Source: Podospora bellae-mahoneyi
Lineage: Eukaryota > Ascomycota > Sordariomycetes > Sordariales > Podosporaceae
Assembly (NCBI RefSeq): GCF_035222275.1
Contig: NW_026946359.1
Location: 3,534,001-3,598,000 of the forward strand
DNA length: 64,000 nt
Direction of reading: 5' to 3'
How positions within the stretch are numbered: position 1 is the stretch's first letter; every line of letters begins with the position of its first letter. Position numbers and translations under genes: made by a program. Under the pieces are notes generated by a model, which was not told the DNA's origin, did not search any database, and worked only from the letters and a program-made list of their open reading frames with translations. Positions 34,161 to 45,657 of this stretch are shown in pieces.

Positions 34161-35823
34161 TATGGAGTCTTCAATTGCACACTTATGAAACACGCTGAGG
34201 TTGCAGATTTGGTAGAAAACGAGCGATGAATTAATTGACTGCTGTTATAAGAAGTAGGGCAGGAGCGGTGGGAGAACGTCAGTCAAGACAAAAAGCAGTA
34301 CGCAGGCGTTGCTGCCTGGGAAGCTCTGAAGCTCGCCCAACTATCAGTCCACCCGGCCAGCTCTCCCCCGCACCTTCATTGCAATTCCCTGCTCGTATAG
34401 GACTTTTCTGCCTTGTCATTAGTTTGCTTCTTGTGTGCTTGGCATCCTTTCAAATCTGGCGGACATTTATCACGGCCATAGGTTCTGGGATATGGGGAAT
34501 GGAGGCATGGAAAATGGAAAAGTGACTACACCCTCATGTTTGATGTAGACAAGATTTCTCACATGGAGCATGAGGGCCAAATCAAGTTTAGCGCACGATC
34601 TCTGGGCAAGCTCGGCAAGCTCCACCCCCGCATTTTTGGTGGACCCTGGACCCTGGCCAGTTGCCCCACATCAACGTCGATCAACGACGACAACGATCCA
34701 TATGACATCCCAAACATCCCATCAAGAGACGATGAAGGTCACGATAAGTGATATGATGTAGGCTTTAGCAGTCTCAAGTCGCCCATGTCGACGTACTGCT
34801 GACAAGCTAGAGCAGCCTTTTCGTCATTGACGGTTGAGGCTGGATGAAATCTAACGATTCAATGTAGCTCAGTTACTTTGGCACATTCTGTCGCCTCAGG
34901 TGCACGATTCGGCATGTCCGAGATCTCAGTTCAACTAGGCCTCCAGATCGCACTTCCCATGATCGTGCTTTGTAAGGCGCATCCAGCACGGCCATATTGA
35001 TCTGATGGAAACACGCCGCACAGTACCTACCGGCGCCGAAGACAAAGAAACTGCTGACCGGTGGTTGGTTATCCATCCATTCGCAATCCGTGGTCCTCAA
35101 TTCAAGCCCCAGAGCTTTGTTTTAGGTAACCAAGTTGGAAACAGGGCGGGGTCAGACATTCCTATGCATGTACGCAACCGTTTCCATGTACATGTATCAA
35201 AGCCCTGCTTATCACCACCACCCAAGGTAACACTTGACAAACGATGACATGACCTCCCGGACCCTGGGAAGCTCCGTTCTACCTCTCCCAGTTCCCACAC
35301 TAGTAGGTAACTTCCCCGGACAATTATTTGAAAACAAAAAAAGAACGTTACTGCTGGCTTGCATGACACCCACCCCTTCAGGGTCCAGAAAAGCGTCAAG
35401 TCCATTGATGAGATCATCATGATTAGCTCACACCCGGTCCCAATCGCAAGGTTCCAGCCCATGATCCATGATCTGAGGTAGGTAGGTAGCTTAGCTTTCC
35501 ACCTCTCTGCTGAGAGATCGTCAGGAGTGGGCAGATGATAATGCAGTCGCACGCACCCCTTCTTTCTTCTTAAACCCCGCTCCTGCCCACAAATCTTTCC
35601 AAACCTTTCTTCTGTTCCCCTCCAAGCTCAACTCGAATACAAACACATCGTGAACACAAATCAGGGCTTTTCAACGGAGAGCTCTCTCAGGATCCACCTT
35701 TGTCGATAGTGTAAACCCCGATACTCGTAACACAACATTAACCGATTCACCTACCTCGAGCTATCCAAGGAAGCTCACCCTAACCAGCTCCACCCATCAC
35801 CACCACCACAACAACAAGACAGC
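34161..35823. other. Intergenic, no supported gene
   Basis: Between the UCH gene and the 92-aa gene. The longest frames (96 aa plus at 34235, 151 aa minus at 35097) lack family features. A GGTA repeat occurs at about 35476-35489. The last 250 nt look like the 5' leader of the gene that follows (C/A-rich, CACCACCACC just before the ATG). Confidence 0.5.
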
Positions 35824-36214
35824 ATGGCCGATAACATGCCCTCCGGCCCCGAGTTTCGCACCGGCCGCGCCGATTCCACCTCTTCAACTTCCTCCACCAG
35901 CACGACCAACACCGTTAACTCCAGCTTTGGGATGCCCAAGGCACCACCTCGCCGGGTAAGATTATTTTCCAGCAAACCAACACAACAGCAAAGTACTAAC
36001 CCCCTCCAAGAGATCAAGCCACCTCTTCGAAGGCCTCGAAGCCCAAAAACGCTCCCAAGACCCCGCCGCAGTAGCAAGACGCCAGAGCATGAACGAGCAA
36101 CGCCCCAAGTCGGGCTTCATCGGCAGCATGTGGAACAAGTATGTCCTTTCCCCTACCATCTCATCTTCCACCTGTCTAAGCTGACCACCTATCAGCTGGG
36201 TCCACGGCCAGTAG
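35824..36214 (+). CDS. Small 92-aa protein, conidiation/stress type (tentative)
   Basis: Three exons, 35824-35955, 36011-36138 and 36196-36214, give 92 aa. Introns of 55 and 57 nt have TACTAAC and CTGAC-like branch sites. The last exon is 19 nt and encodes only the end of MWNNWVHGQ. Residues 1-44 are Ser/Thr-rich; residues 45-92 carry SSHLFEGLEAQKRSQDPAA, ARRQSMNEQ and SGFIGSMWNNW, which looks like a conserved amphipathic module. The pattern reminds me of small fungal conidiation-specific proteins (con-8 type), but I cannot confirm this. The exon joins are well supported by frame, branch sites and a natural stop. Confidence 0.7.
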
Positions 36215-37763
36215 TAAAAACACTATACTGCTCCCCTCGGGGAGTTCATCAGAGGGCATGAAAAAGTCCCTCCTTGCTGTTGTTTCCGTTACAGGGTTTC
36301 GTTCGGGTCTGGTATTCTTCTGATCATGGATGGCAATGCGGAAAGCACCAAAGCCTACCTACCTACTGCTGTTTTCTCGTTTTTTTTTTTTTTTGCAATT
36401 AATATTTCTCTTGTCTAACAACAATGGCAAAACTGACCAAGACTGTTTTGCTTATCATACCTTACCTTACTTAATTTGATAAATGCGAAAACAAAACCAC
36501 AAACCTTGAATTAATCTGTCAGCTGCCCCTTTCTCATAGGGAGAGACGTCGTTTTTATATCAAATTTGGTACCTACTTTGGCCCGGCGAGTTGTGACCCC
36601 CTCTTCCCAGACGAACCTTTCATTAATCTTGTCCAAGGCTAATACTCCTACAGCATACGATATTCTTTAGAAAGACATCACTTGCTATCTCTAGTAGTCC
36701 CAACAGACACCCCCCGATAAGAACAACACCCAAGTCGACGTGAATGCCCTTGGAATTGCCCACTGAGATGGATGTATCGCATGCGTTTGAACATAACACA
36801 GCATGTTTGCCAAACTATTTCCCCCCGGCGGTCTTGAAATCAGGAAAGGGTTGATTGCCTGAACAGGGCCTTGTTTTGATTCATATTAACTAATAATTAC
36901 CCGCCTCTTGATCAAGCCACCAAGTAATACCAAAGCCGTAAAGTGCTTCAGAGGCGGTGCTTGCTAGACATTTCCAATACACAAAGAAGCACATCCTCTA
37001 CAAACCACCTAGCTTGTTAACTTACACAATGTGGTGATACCGGCGTCTTCTCTTCCACATGCTGGTTTTTGCTGTGGGGAGCGTGGTGTGTTGATGAGCA
37101 TTGGAACGGAATGGTGAAACTGGCTCGGATGGTGGGTGCGCAGCAAGGTAAACAACACAACTGTCAACCTGTTGCCCTACTGTTCACCAGGTAGTTAGCC
37201 GTCTGCCAGCTCACCTACATACAACAAGGGTGTCTGACCAAGGCTGGTGCTCGCAAAGATTGAGATTGGTTAGGGTCCGGGTAGGTGGGAGGAGATGGTG
37301 GTGCCGTCGGACGGGATGCGATTATGGGGTGTGTCGCTCAGGAAGAGAGATGTTGGATGCGGGCACGATCAGGAGGAGCAGGGTTGGCGTTCCAAAAGGG
37401 AACGGTGAAGGACAGAGCATGTTTGGGCAGTTCTGGGCAGTTCTGGGCAAGGCACCACGGGGAAGCGAGGCAGGGAAGCGTGCTCAAGAGGGCAGGCAGG
37501 GAAGGTGGGAAATAAAAGCGATCATTATCAAACCTCGGGTCCGTGAACTATAAATGAACAAAACCCCTCAGAAAATATTTTCCGGGCAGAAACTGTACGA
37601 GATGCCAAAGCTTTTCCACCCTTCTCCCAACACCCCCAACGCCGTCCAAAAGTCGAAAGGAATAGGGGAATTATCGTTTGGTGCCATCGACCGGACCTGT
37701 GTTAAAAACTCGTTTCGTTCGGTTACATCCGGTGCTTTTCGTTTTCTGTGGTGGGTTAATCAA
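36215..37763. other. Intergenic, no supported gene
   Basis: Shared 3' side of the 92-aa gene and the KH-protein gene. AT-rich in the first half, with TACCTACCTACCTAC at 36355-36369 and a T run at 36382-36395. A 107-aa frame at 37230 has no features. Confidence 0.5.
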
Positions 37764-39314
37764 TTAGTTGCTGGGCTTGAACTGGTGCTTGAGGCCTTGT
37801 TGGAGCTCACCAAGACGAGTGTAGAGCATGTATAGCGCCATCTTGTTGCATTCATCGGTACCAGTGATCGTGACAAGACGCTCGTTGCTGTTGTCTTGTG
37901 GCTCGTTAATCTTGATGACGCTGCCGCTGATCTGACGGATCTCGTTGATCTTCTGGCCACCCTTGCCGATGATGGCGCCAACCATGTCATTGGGGATGTA
38001 GATTTGTTGAGTCATAGGTCCACCGGCCGCGCCACCAGAGCCAGCTGCCTGCGGACCGTGAGGGCCGGTGTGGGGCTGGGGCCCAACATGTCCGGCGTGT
38101 CCGGCATGGGGTGGCATGTGGGGGGCGGCAGGTCCGTAACCCCCAGCAGCCTGAGCACCAGCAAAGTGCATTGGGACCGCGGGGCCAGGATGTGCCGCCT
38201 GAGGATAAGCGCCATATTGAGGCGCGCCACCGTAGGTCTGGGGCGGCATGTGGTGGGCTCTAGGGTCCGGACGGCGGTTGTTGTAGTGGTCGCGCTGACC
38301 AAAGTTTCCGCCGGCGGGTTGAGGGACGTATGGGACGACAGTCATGCCACCTGTGACGGCAGCAGGACCGCCGCTGCGGGTAGCGTAGGCAGAGGCAGCA
38401 GCCCCGCCAAAGCGCTCGTTGAGCTGCTCCAAAAGGGTGCTACCGACATAGTATGTGGCGATGTGTACAGCGTCAGCAACGCCCGTGACGACCAGAGAAC
38501 GCTCCGAAGACGCGGGGAGGCAGGAGTCAGAAGCGTTCAGGCGCGCACCAGAAGCTTCTTGGATCTCCTTGATGCGAGACCCGCCCTTCCCAATGATGGA
38601 GCCGATCAGAACATGGGGGATCAGAAGACGCAGAGGATAGGTCTTGGAGTGCTGGTTGGAGGGCTCAGACAACGGCTCGTTGTTGAGGGTGCGGATAATC
38701 AAGCCAAAGGCCTGTGCAATGTTGTGTTAGTTGAGGCTAGAAATCAAGACAGAATTGAAGCAGCATACCTTTGCAGCAGCATCAACAACACCGCTGACAG
38801 TCAGAATACGCTCAACGGCGCCCTTCTGATAGTCACTGACAGTGCACTTGGCTCCTGACGATTGTCTGATCTTGGACACATTCTCGCCGCCTTTCCCGAT
38901 TATAGTCGCGGCTTCGGGACTTGAAATAACGGCGCGGATGTGTATCCAGGCAGTCTCATCACGAGACTCTGCAGGGGGGTTCGCCTGTGCCTCAGACGAG
39001 GCGGTATCCACCGTGGTACTGGTGGTGGGCTTTGTTTCCGGAGCATCGGGGACGACGGTGTCACCCTGATGGTCCGTCGCCTCGGGCTTTTCGCCGTTCG
39101 TCTTCGCCGTGCCGTTGGCCTCAGAGGCCGGGACGGAGGAGGCGGTCTCGTCGTTCAAAAAAGAGATGGGGTCGGCCTTGTTGTCCTCCTGCTGCTCCTT
39201 GATGACCTTGTCCAGAGCCGGACGTTTGGCCTCGGGCTGGTCGTTGCGGGAGGGGGACGACGTGTCCTCGAGAGGACGCTTGGTGGACTGTGTTGGCTGG
39301 GGAGAGGCGGACAT
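37764..39314 (-). CDS. Triple KH-domain RNA-binding protein (Hek2/Rnc1-like)
   Basis: Exons 38769-39314 and 37764-38711 give 497 aa across a 57-nt intron. A charged disordered N-terminus (about 1-120) precedes KH1 (VISSPEAATIIGKGGENVSK, about 122-185). The intron falls at the end of KH1. KH2 (LLIPHVLIGSIIGKGGSRIK) starts near 208. A long Gly/Pro/His/Ala-rich linker (about 290-405) carries RGG-poor, PHGP-type low complexity. KH3 (IYIPNDMVGAIIGKGGQKIN) lies near 412-480. All three GxxG loops are intact as GKGG. Yeast Hek2/Pbp2 and fission-yeast Rnc1, with the same three-KH layout, bind mRNAs and control their stability or translation; that role is carried over by family. The 5' flank is unusually long. 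Confidence 0.92.
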
Positions 39315-40775
39315 GGTGAAATACCTAATTAAGTGATCTCTTTTTGTTTAAGGGGGAGGAGGATGACTCTTGTTTCACTTTGGAGAGCAAGCCGTTTGCT
39401 CAATGTCGGATTCTCGAAGGTATTCAATTGAATATTTTATGTTGTTATCTACACCTGAAAGGGTTTTCGAAGAAAACGGGCTAGGTGTAGTGGCGGGGGC
39501 GGGACTGGACTGGGCCGTGAACTGAGGATAGGCTTGACTTGGGCCGGGACGGACTGAAGCTAAGGAGTTCGGGTTGGGTGATGATGGCTTGTCAAAACAA
39601 GGGGACGTTGTGGCTTGAGAGGGCGTGCAAAGATGGAGTGTGTGATCCAGTGCCAACTCAATCGGTGCTGCGCGACAAGCTACAAAGCACTGTGGCGAAC
39701 TGACGGAGACTGTGATGGAGGCGCGACGGGCTGCGGGTGAAGTGCAAGTGAAGTAGTAGAGGAGGTGTTGTGTGAGTGTGCTGATAAAGGCAAGGTGAAG
39801 CAGTAGGTGAGGCAGGTAGGTGAGGTAGGTGGTGATGGAGGTGGTGGGTGACGGGAGTCAAGGCAGAAGGGTCGGGTGGTTCTTGCGGAAAAAAGCACCT
39901 TGAGGTATCTCAAACCTTTTGCCTGTCAAACCGGGCGCTCCGTTTCAACTTGCTCTCTCTTTGACCTTCCGTTCCCAGCTCAGCGACAGCTGTAGTGGGA
40001 TGCCACGAGTGTCGATGTGTTAGGTGTGTGGAATGCGACCGATGCGCAAGGCAGCGTGCAGGATTAATATCGAAGAGGCAAACCGATCGATGCGGGAGAC
40101 CGATGGATACCGTGTGAGTGGGAGACGACGGCACGGGGTAGGTGACTGGTCGGGTTCTGTGGCGATGATAAGTTTTCCACGTTCAAAGGGATGAAGGAAG
40201 GAAGAGAGGGCAGGAGGAGGAAGAGGTCGGGTCGGTGTCTCGAAATAATCGAGTTTTGGCTGAGAGGGACGGAAATGGAAGCGAGACCCAGCGTTTCGCA
40301 GCCAGCCTCGCTGGGCGGTGGATGCCCTTTCACCGTGCACTCTTCTGGCCACAGCCGGCCGATGTTCTAATTTGGCGGTAATAGTGGGGCAACCACGTCG
40401 CGCTCGGCTTCGGATTGGTTCGCCAGCAAGCCAACAGTGGAACGGTAGCAACGCCTCTCTCACCAGTCCTCCATTTTAATTTACAACTCTCTTAAACGCA
40501 TGTTGCCCCATGCTTTGTACGACATATTTGTTTCGTCTACCCGATTCTTCTATTGTGACATATTTCTCGGCAGCAAATCTTTGAGCTCCCGATGTCTTCT
40601 TGGAGGGCGGAATATGAAAGAGTAGAATTACATAAAGCTGCGGCTGAAGAAGTGTCACGAGTCTCCGCGGACCTCCACATTCACAATTCAAGATCTTCTA
40701 TTTTCCATCCCACCTGTCCCGCTTCCCGTCTTGCCGCCGCCCTACGCGGAGACCTGATCCCGTTGTCCGAGCCCA
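39315..40775. other. Divergent promoter region, KH protein / coiled-coil protein
   Basis: No supported gene. Minus-strand frames of 60-147 aa are Pro/Ser-rich and may lie in a long 5' leader of the KH-protein gene. Purine-rich GGTGAGGCAGGTAGGTGAGG occurs near 39805-39830. Confidence 0.5.
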
Positions 40776-41812
40776 ATGGAGTTTGAATATGACAACCCCG
40801 CCAGGGCCCACGAGGCAGACATGGAGCGGACTATACAGGAGCTCAACAAGAGAAAGAGAGAGCTTGAGGAGGCAATCCAGGAGGTTTGTGCCGTTCCCAT
40901 ATGCTGTGCCTCACCCTGCTAATTCTTCTGCAGTTACGGTCATCTTCAACTGTGCCGGACACTAAGCCCTCACCAGAAGACACCCTGGAGATCTTTACCA
41001 AGGCATATGAAGAAGTTGCCGAGTCCAAACCGTTCCTTCCTGCGCCAGGCTCGGTTCTGCCAGCCCTGCTTGCCATCAGGAACGCACGCAACACAATAAA
41101 TGAGTCCAATGAGTATCTGGAATCACAGGCGAAGTCACAGGATGAGTTGGCTCGAAAATTGGAGGCCGAAAAGACGGCCCTGCGAGAGCAACAGGCGCTG
41201 AAAACAGCTCTGGAGAACCGTATTCAATCTCTACGGGACGGGCTCGAGAACAAGCAAGAAAAGACGCCGGAGCAGATGGCCAAGGAGCGCATTGCCGAGC
41301 TCAAGCGACAAAAAAAGGAGTGGGAAAACAGAATAGCCAAATTAACCAAGGACCTTGATTGGTTCATTGAAGAGCACTTGGGGCCTATGTTGGCAGCCGA
41401 AGAGCTCGGCGGGCCGGTTGTTGGGCAGCTGACGGACATCGACCCTGAAGATCTGAGTGCTGGCTTCAGTGCTCAGGGGAAGCTGAAAAAGGCTAAAGAC
41501 CGGACAGACATTGACAAGCGACAGAGACGAATAGATGAGATCTGGGGAGCTCAGGACCAGCAAGGCGAGAGCAACAAGAGAAAACGAGAGGAGGACGAAG
41601 CATCTGCTGCGGTTGCTGACATTAGGCGTCTCATTGAGCAACTGATGAACAAGCTGGTGGAGTCACAAGGTGACAACTCGGCAAGCTACTTGAAGATATC
41701 CAAGGAGACAGCCGCGGTCCGGTTTCTCGTCCGATCCAAGGTCGCCTCATTTCATCCCAAGGATGCACAAAAGTTGCGACTTGTAGATTTCGGGAGGGAT
41801 ATCGATGATTAG
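40776..41812 (+). CDS. Coiled-coil protein, candidate CENP-K-like kinetochore subunit
   Basis: Exons 40776-40883 and 40934-41812 give 328 aa across a 50-nt intron (GTTTGT..CTAAT..CAG). The first exon is a charged helix (HEADMERTIQELNKRKRELE). A short motif follows, PFLPAPGSVLPALLAIRNAR (about 75-95), then a long coiled coil with heptad-like ELARKLEAEKTALREQQ and an acidic patch LDWFIEEHLGPMLAAEELGG, an RKREEDE charged stretch and a final helix. The motif pattern resembles fungal proteins labelled CENP-K/Sim4-type, part of the inner kinetochore CCAN, but coiled coils mislead, so this is tentative. The gene structure is firm: frame, donor and acceptor agree and the stop is followed by a compact 3' region before dUTPase. 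Confidence 0.7.
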
Positions 41813-42131
41813 TCATTCAGGGGTCGTAGGAAGCCGTTACATGTTGCAGGCATCACAGCCACGACGATCTTCCGTTTCAATACTGTTCCTCAGTTGAATC
41901 ATAATCCGCCTTTGGGAATGCGATTCATATCATCACCATCGACAGGCTCCAATGACGTTGTGGCATACTCGCCCCAATTGACCAATGAGATGCTACATGA
42001 CTCACCCAGCTCCCTCCCACCCCTTGCATTTCAATTAAGCCAACGCGACGCGTTATCCAAAACGCAAAACGCGTCTCCCATTTCCCAATTCTTCCCACTA
42101 CTAATATTACTGGCAAGCCTCCAGGAAGAAC
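41813..42131 (+). other. dUTPase promoter interval
   Basis: 319 nt between the coiled-coil gene stop and the first dUTPase ATG. It contains CCAATGACG and CCAAT-like elements (about 41949 and 41980) and the MluI boxes listed separately. Confidence 0.6.
42043..42074 (+). promoter_or_regulatory. MluI cell-cycle boxes (MCB) before dUTPase
   Basis: ACGCG at 42043-42047 runs into ACGCGT at 42048-42053, and a second perfect ACGCGT lies at 42069-42074. Such clusters bind MBF (Mbp1/Res-Swi6) in yeasts and drive G1/S genes, of which dUTPase is one. They lie 58-89 nt before the first possible start codon and 166-197 nt before the second. Use in this fungus is inferred. Confidence 0.65.
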
Positions 42132-42991
42132 ATGCGAAAAGCTGCATTTGCCATTTGCCAACGACTATCCAACCAATTACGACCAACCACACCTTCTCAC
42201 CACCGTCATCATCCCCTGCTCTCATCCATCACCAGCTTCATGACTGCCACCGTCCGCAACGATCCCATAGTCCCCACTTCCCCACCAGCAGCAAAGCGTC
42301 TCAAAACCGACACCAACGTTCCTGAGGAGGCGACCTCTTCCTCTTCCACCACCACAACCACAACAAAAGACACCACCACTACCGCAGAAGGAAACACCAC
42401 GACCAATTCCGCCACCACAACCACAACATCAGTCACCACAATGGCCGCCGAACCTGCTGCCGTCCCCTCCCTCCAAGTGAAGAAGTTGTCCTCCACCGCC
42501 CGGCTGCCCACACGGGGATCTGCTTTCGCGGCGGGATATGATCTTTATGCGTCAAAGGACACGACTATTCCTGCGAGGGGAAAGGCGCTGGTTGATACGG
42601 ATATTAGCATTGCTGTTCCAGCTAACACATGTAAGCACCCCCAATACCCTACTCCAACCCCCCGAACTGAAACATTTTGCTAATGTGTAACAATGTAGAC
42701 GGGCGCATCGCCCCCCGCTCCGGCCTGGCCGCGAAGCACTTTATCGACACCGGCGCCGGTGTCATCGACGCTGACTACCGCGGTCCGGTCAAGGTTCTCT
42801 TGTTCAACCATGCCGATTCCGACTTTGAGGTCAAGGAGGGGGATCGGATCGCGCAGCTGATTGTGGAACGGATTTTTACCCCCGAGGTGGTGGAGGTTCA
42901 GGAGTTGGAGGAGAGCGTGAGGGGGGCGGGGGGGTTTGGGAGTACGGGGGGTTTTGGGGCGGCGGCGGCTGCTGCTCCTGTCGTTAACTAG
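42132..42991 (+). CDS. dUTP pyrophosphatase (dUTPase)
   Basis: Hydrolyses dUTP to dUMP and pyrophosphate, keeping uracil out of DNA and supplying dTMP synthesis. Exons 42132-42630 and 42699-42991 give 263 aa from the first ATG, or 227 aa from the ATG at 42240. All five trimeric-dUTPase motifs are visible: AGYDLYAS (1), [10 protein letters not shown] (2, just after the intron), [13 protein letters not shown] (3, with the catalytic Asp), [12 protein letters not shown] (4) and [12 protein letters not shown] (5). The extra N-terminus is basic and hydroxylated ([17 protein letters not shown]), fitting a mitochondrial presequence. Between it and the core lies a Thr/Ser-rich linker with a PPAAKRLKT stretch that could be a nuclear signal. 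The intron is 68 nt. MluI boxes lie upstream. Confidence 0.93.
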
Positions 42992-43280
42992 GCGTTTGTT
43001 TTGATGATGGTTAATAACGGTTGGAGTTGGGTCTGAAAGTCATTTTGTCTTGTTAAGAAGCTGGTTAAGAATGATGGGCTCATTCAGGGATACGGCAAAA
43101 TATAATCAAATTTGTAATCCAACAGAAAAAAATCATCATGGTATATTCCCAACAGCAAAAAAGATATTCTATCGTACGCTTTCTAAGAGCTTTGCGTCGT
43201 CTAGGCCACATCCTCCCTTTCTACTTGATCCCATTCAAACCCTCACTCCTATTACTCTCCTCAAACCCACATCCTATTGT

Positions 43281-44777
43281 TTACAACCTCCTCGCCCTAA
43301 AAACCACCTTCGGCCTCCTCAAACTATCCAAATGCCTCACCAGCTTTAGCTCGGCCGCCTTGCTCTTCAGCACCTGCATCTGCTTCTTCCCTACCCCGCC
43401 CTCCCCCTCCCCATTCCCATTCCCATTCCCATTCCCATTCCCATTCACCCCCCCTGTTTTCACCCCCCTGACCATCTCCTCCAACCGTCTCTCCAACCCC
43501 TCCGCCGTCTTGGCCAACACCTCATGCATACTCCCCAACACCCTCTCCGCCGCCCTCGCCAAAGGCAACTCCAACGCATCAACCCCATCCTCACTCAACC
43601 AGCTTCTTCTAGTATCTAACCCCGGCTCTGTCGATGTAGAAGCGTCACAAACCGCCTCCCTCATCCTCACAACCATCAACGCGGCAAACATGTCCCCCGT
43701 CCCGGAGAAGTAGCAATCAATCGCCGGAAAGGAGATCTTGAACGCTCTGGGCTGTTTTGTACTCGTCATTGACGACCCGACAACGCTGAGGGTTTTTTTG
43801 TTGCCTGGGGTGTCAGGGTCTGTCTCATCAGGAAGTGAGAGCGAGGTTATGACGATGTGTGGGACGCCGTAGCGGGAGTGGAGGACCTCAATCGCCTTGC
43901 CCAAGCTGAGCATATCCGTGATTTTCACCTCTGATAGCAGCCTGGCGTATTGTTAGCAGCCCCTTCATTCCTACCATCCAAATCCACAACCACCTCGTGC
44001 CCCCGCCCTCCCCCCTTAAAAAAAAAAAAAGAAACAAAAAGGGAAAACTCACTCAGCCTCAAACTGATTAGGCAAACACAAATCCGCTTTTCCCACCAAG
44101 CCCCGGTACACAGGGACAACATCACCTCCGACATACAGATTCCCATTATCCCCCATCACCGGGTCCAGCACCCAAAAGAACCTCCCCTCCGCTCTGGACT
44201 TGAGTTCCTCCGCAATCCTTCCCACAGCCCTCAGCGCCTCCGCCCCAGGTACATACCCCGAGAGCATCATATCAAAGTCATCTAAAAACGACTGCTTAAG
44301 CCCCGACCACAGATCGAGGATATGCTCAGGTGTCGAGCGGGTGCCCGTCCACTGCCCGTAGCCGGTGTGGTTGGAAAAGTCGACCGTGTTCAGGGCCGCG
44401 ACGTCGCAGCCGAGGGATTGCATGCTGAAGGTTGCTATTTTGTTGCCGACGTATCTTTCGTTCTTGGATGTCAGCAGGGGGCCATGCGGTGGGTGAACAG
44501 GGAGAGATGGGTGTTGGTTGAGTAGTGAGTCAAGAACTCATATCTTACAACCAAACCCAAACGAAGTGGCGAAGATATATCATGGTGGCAGCGGGAGTGA
44601 GAGTGAGGGCAGAGAGGTAAAGACTCACCCAGAAACGACCTTTCAAAACCATTAGCCTAATCACTCTCTCTAATATGTACCACAAAAAGAAAAAAAAAAA
44701 AGAAAAAAAGATCAACACCGTACATGGCTCGCAATAGCCAACACCCTCGTTTCTGGCACCGGTGGCTCTGCGCTCAT
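43281..44777 (-). CDS. Pyridoxal kinase (BUD16-like), with an 11-nt micro-exon
   Basis: Phosphorylates pyridoxal and related vitamers to the 5'-phosphate. Four exons: 44724-44777, 44629-44639 (11 nt), 44053-44454 and 43281-43941, total 375 aa. The micro-exon encodes VVSG in the conserved start MSAEPPVPETRVLAIASH + VVSG + YVGNKIATF; without it the frame and motif are lost. Introns are 84, 174 and 111 nt, long for this genome. Later motifs: NTVDFSNHTGYGQWTG, WVLDPVMGDNG (Mg-ATP loop) and FSGTGDMFAAL with the catalytic Asp. Between about residues 305 and 345 is an added low-complexity loop of alternating Asn-Gly, from a CATTCC hexamer repeat. The C-terminus SLRRPKVVFRARRL is basic. Convergent with dUTPase, 289 nt apart. 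Confidence 0.93.
43411..43446 (-). repeat. (CCATTC)6 hexanucleotide repeat in coding DNA
   Basis: Six perfect CCATTC units. In the sense of the pyridoxal kinase gene they read AAT GGG, giving Asn-Gly dipeptides. The unit is a multiple of three, so length changes would keep the frame. Confidence 0.95.
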
Positions 44778-45657
44778 CTTGAAAGGAGGTTGTTGGCGAT
44801 ATAATGCGCCTTTCAGATCTATACGTATGCGACAAGTCCTTGTAATGTTTGCGCGGGCACCTCAACGACAAGCACCGGAGTGGGTGACGGGGCAAAGAAT
44901 CCGGGGCGGCAGCTGTATTCAAAAATCGAGCGGGTATACCGGCCGAAATGCAAATAGTAGTTAGTGTGCAGGAATATCAAAAAAAAAAAGTAAAGATGTG
45001 ACGTCCGTCATGTCATATAGAAAGTAATGTTCTAGAAAGAGCCGGTGACTCGACTTCTAAAACCATCCTAAAAATCCATAAGCGATATCGCCCTCCTTCC
45101 CCCCCCCCTTCCAAAACCCCAGTCACGAACGCCCGATCAAAAACGTCAGCCCTTCACCGAAAACCAAGATCCTGGCATCCTCCCAAGCTACTAATAAACC
45201 GGGCACATGGCGAAAAAAGGGGTTCTAGAAACAGATTGCGCTGACCCAAGCAAGGTGTCTAGCTGGACTCACGCACATGGTATTTACCCCGCCATCCATG
45301 AGGCTGCCCCGCACCCATTCTCCAAAAGTGCTGAGACCGCCACAGCGATGCCCAAAAGATGGGACGAGAGGGATTCTAGACATCAAATACAAATCTGACC
45401 AAAAAAAGAAAAAAAAAACCGGTTATGCCAACAATGCAATATGGCACCAAGACAGACTTCATTAACCTCCCATGCACCTGCCCCAAAATCGATACCAAAT
45501 GGTGGTTGAAAACTATTAACATGTTGATACACACTCCCACAAAAAGTACATCTACCACATCAATCTTGCAGGTATCCATGCACAAGGTCAACTCCATCTG
45601 ATTGTATACGTGACGGTCGTTATCGTTTTAGATTGTGCTTCCTTTCCATCGCGGCCA
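44778..45657. other. Intergenic: pyridoxal kinase promoter and PCNA 3' flank
   Basis: No supported gene. Several short A runs. Frames below 75 aa are featureless. Confidence 0.55.
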
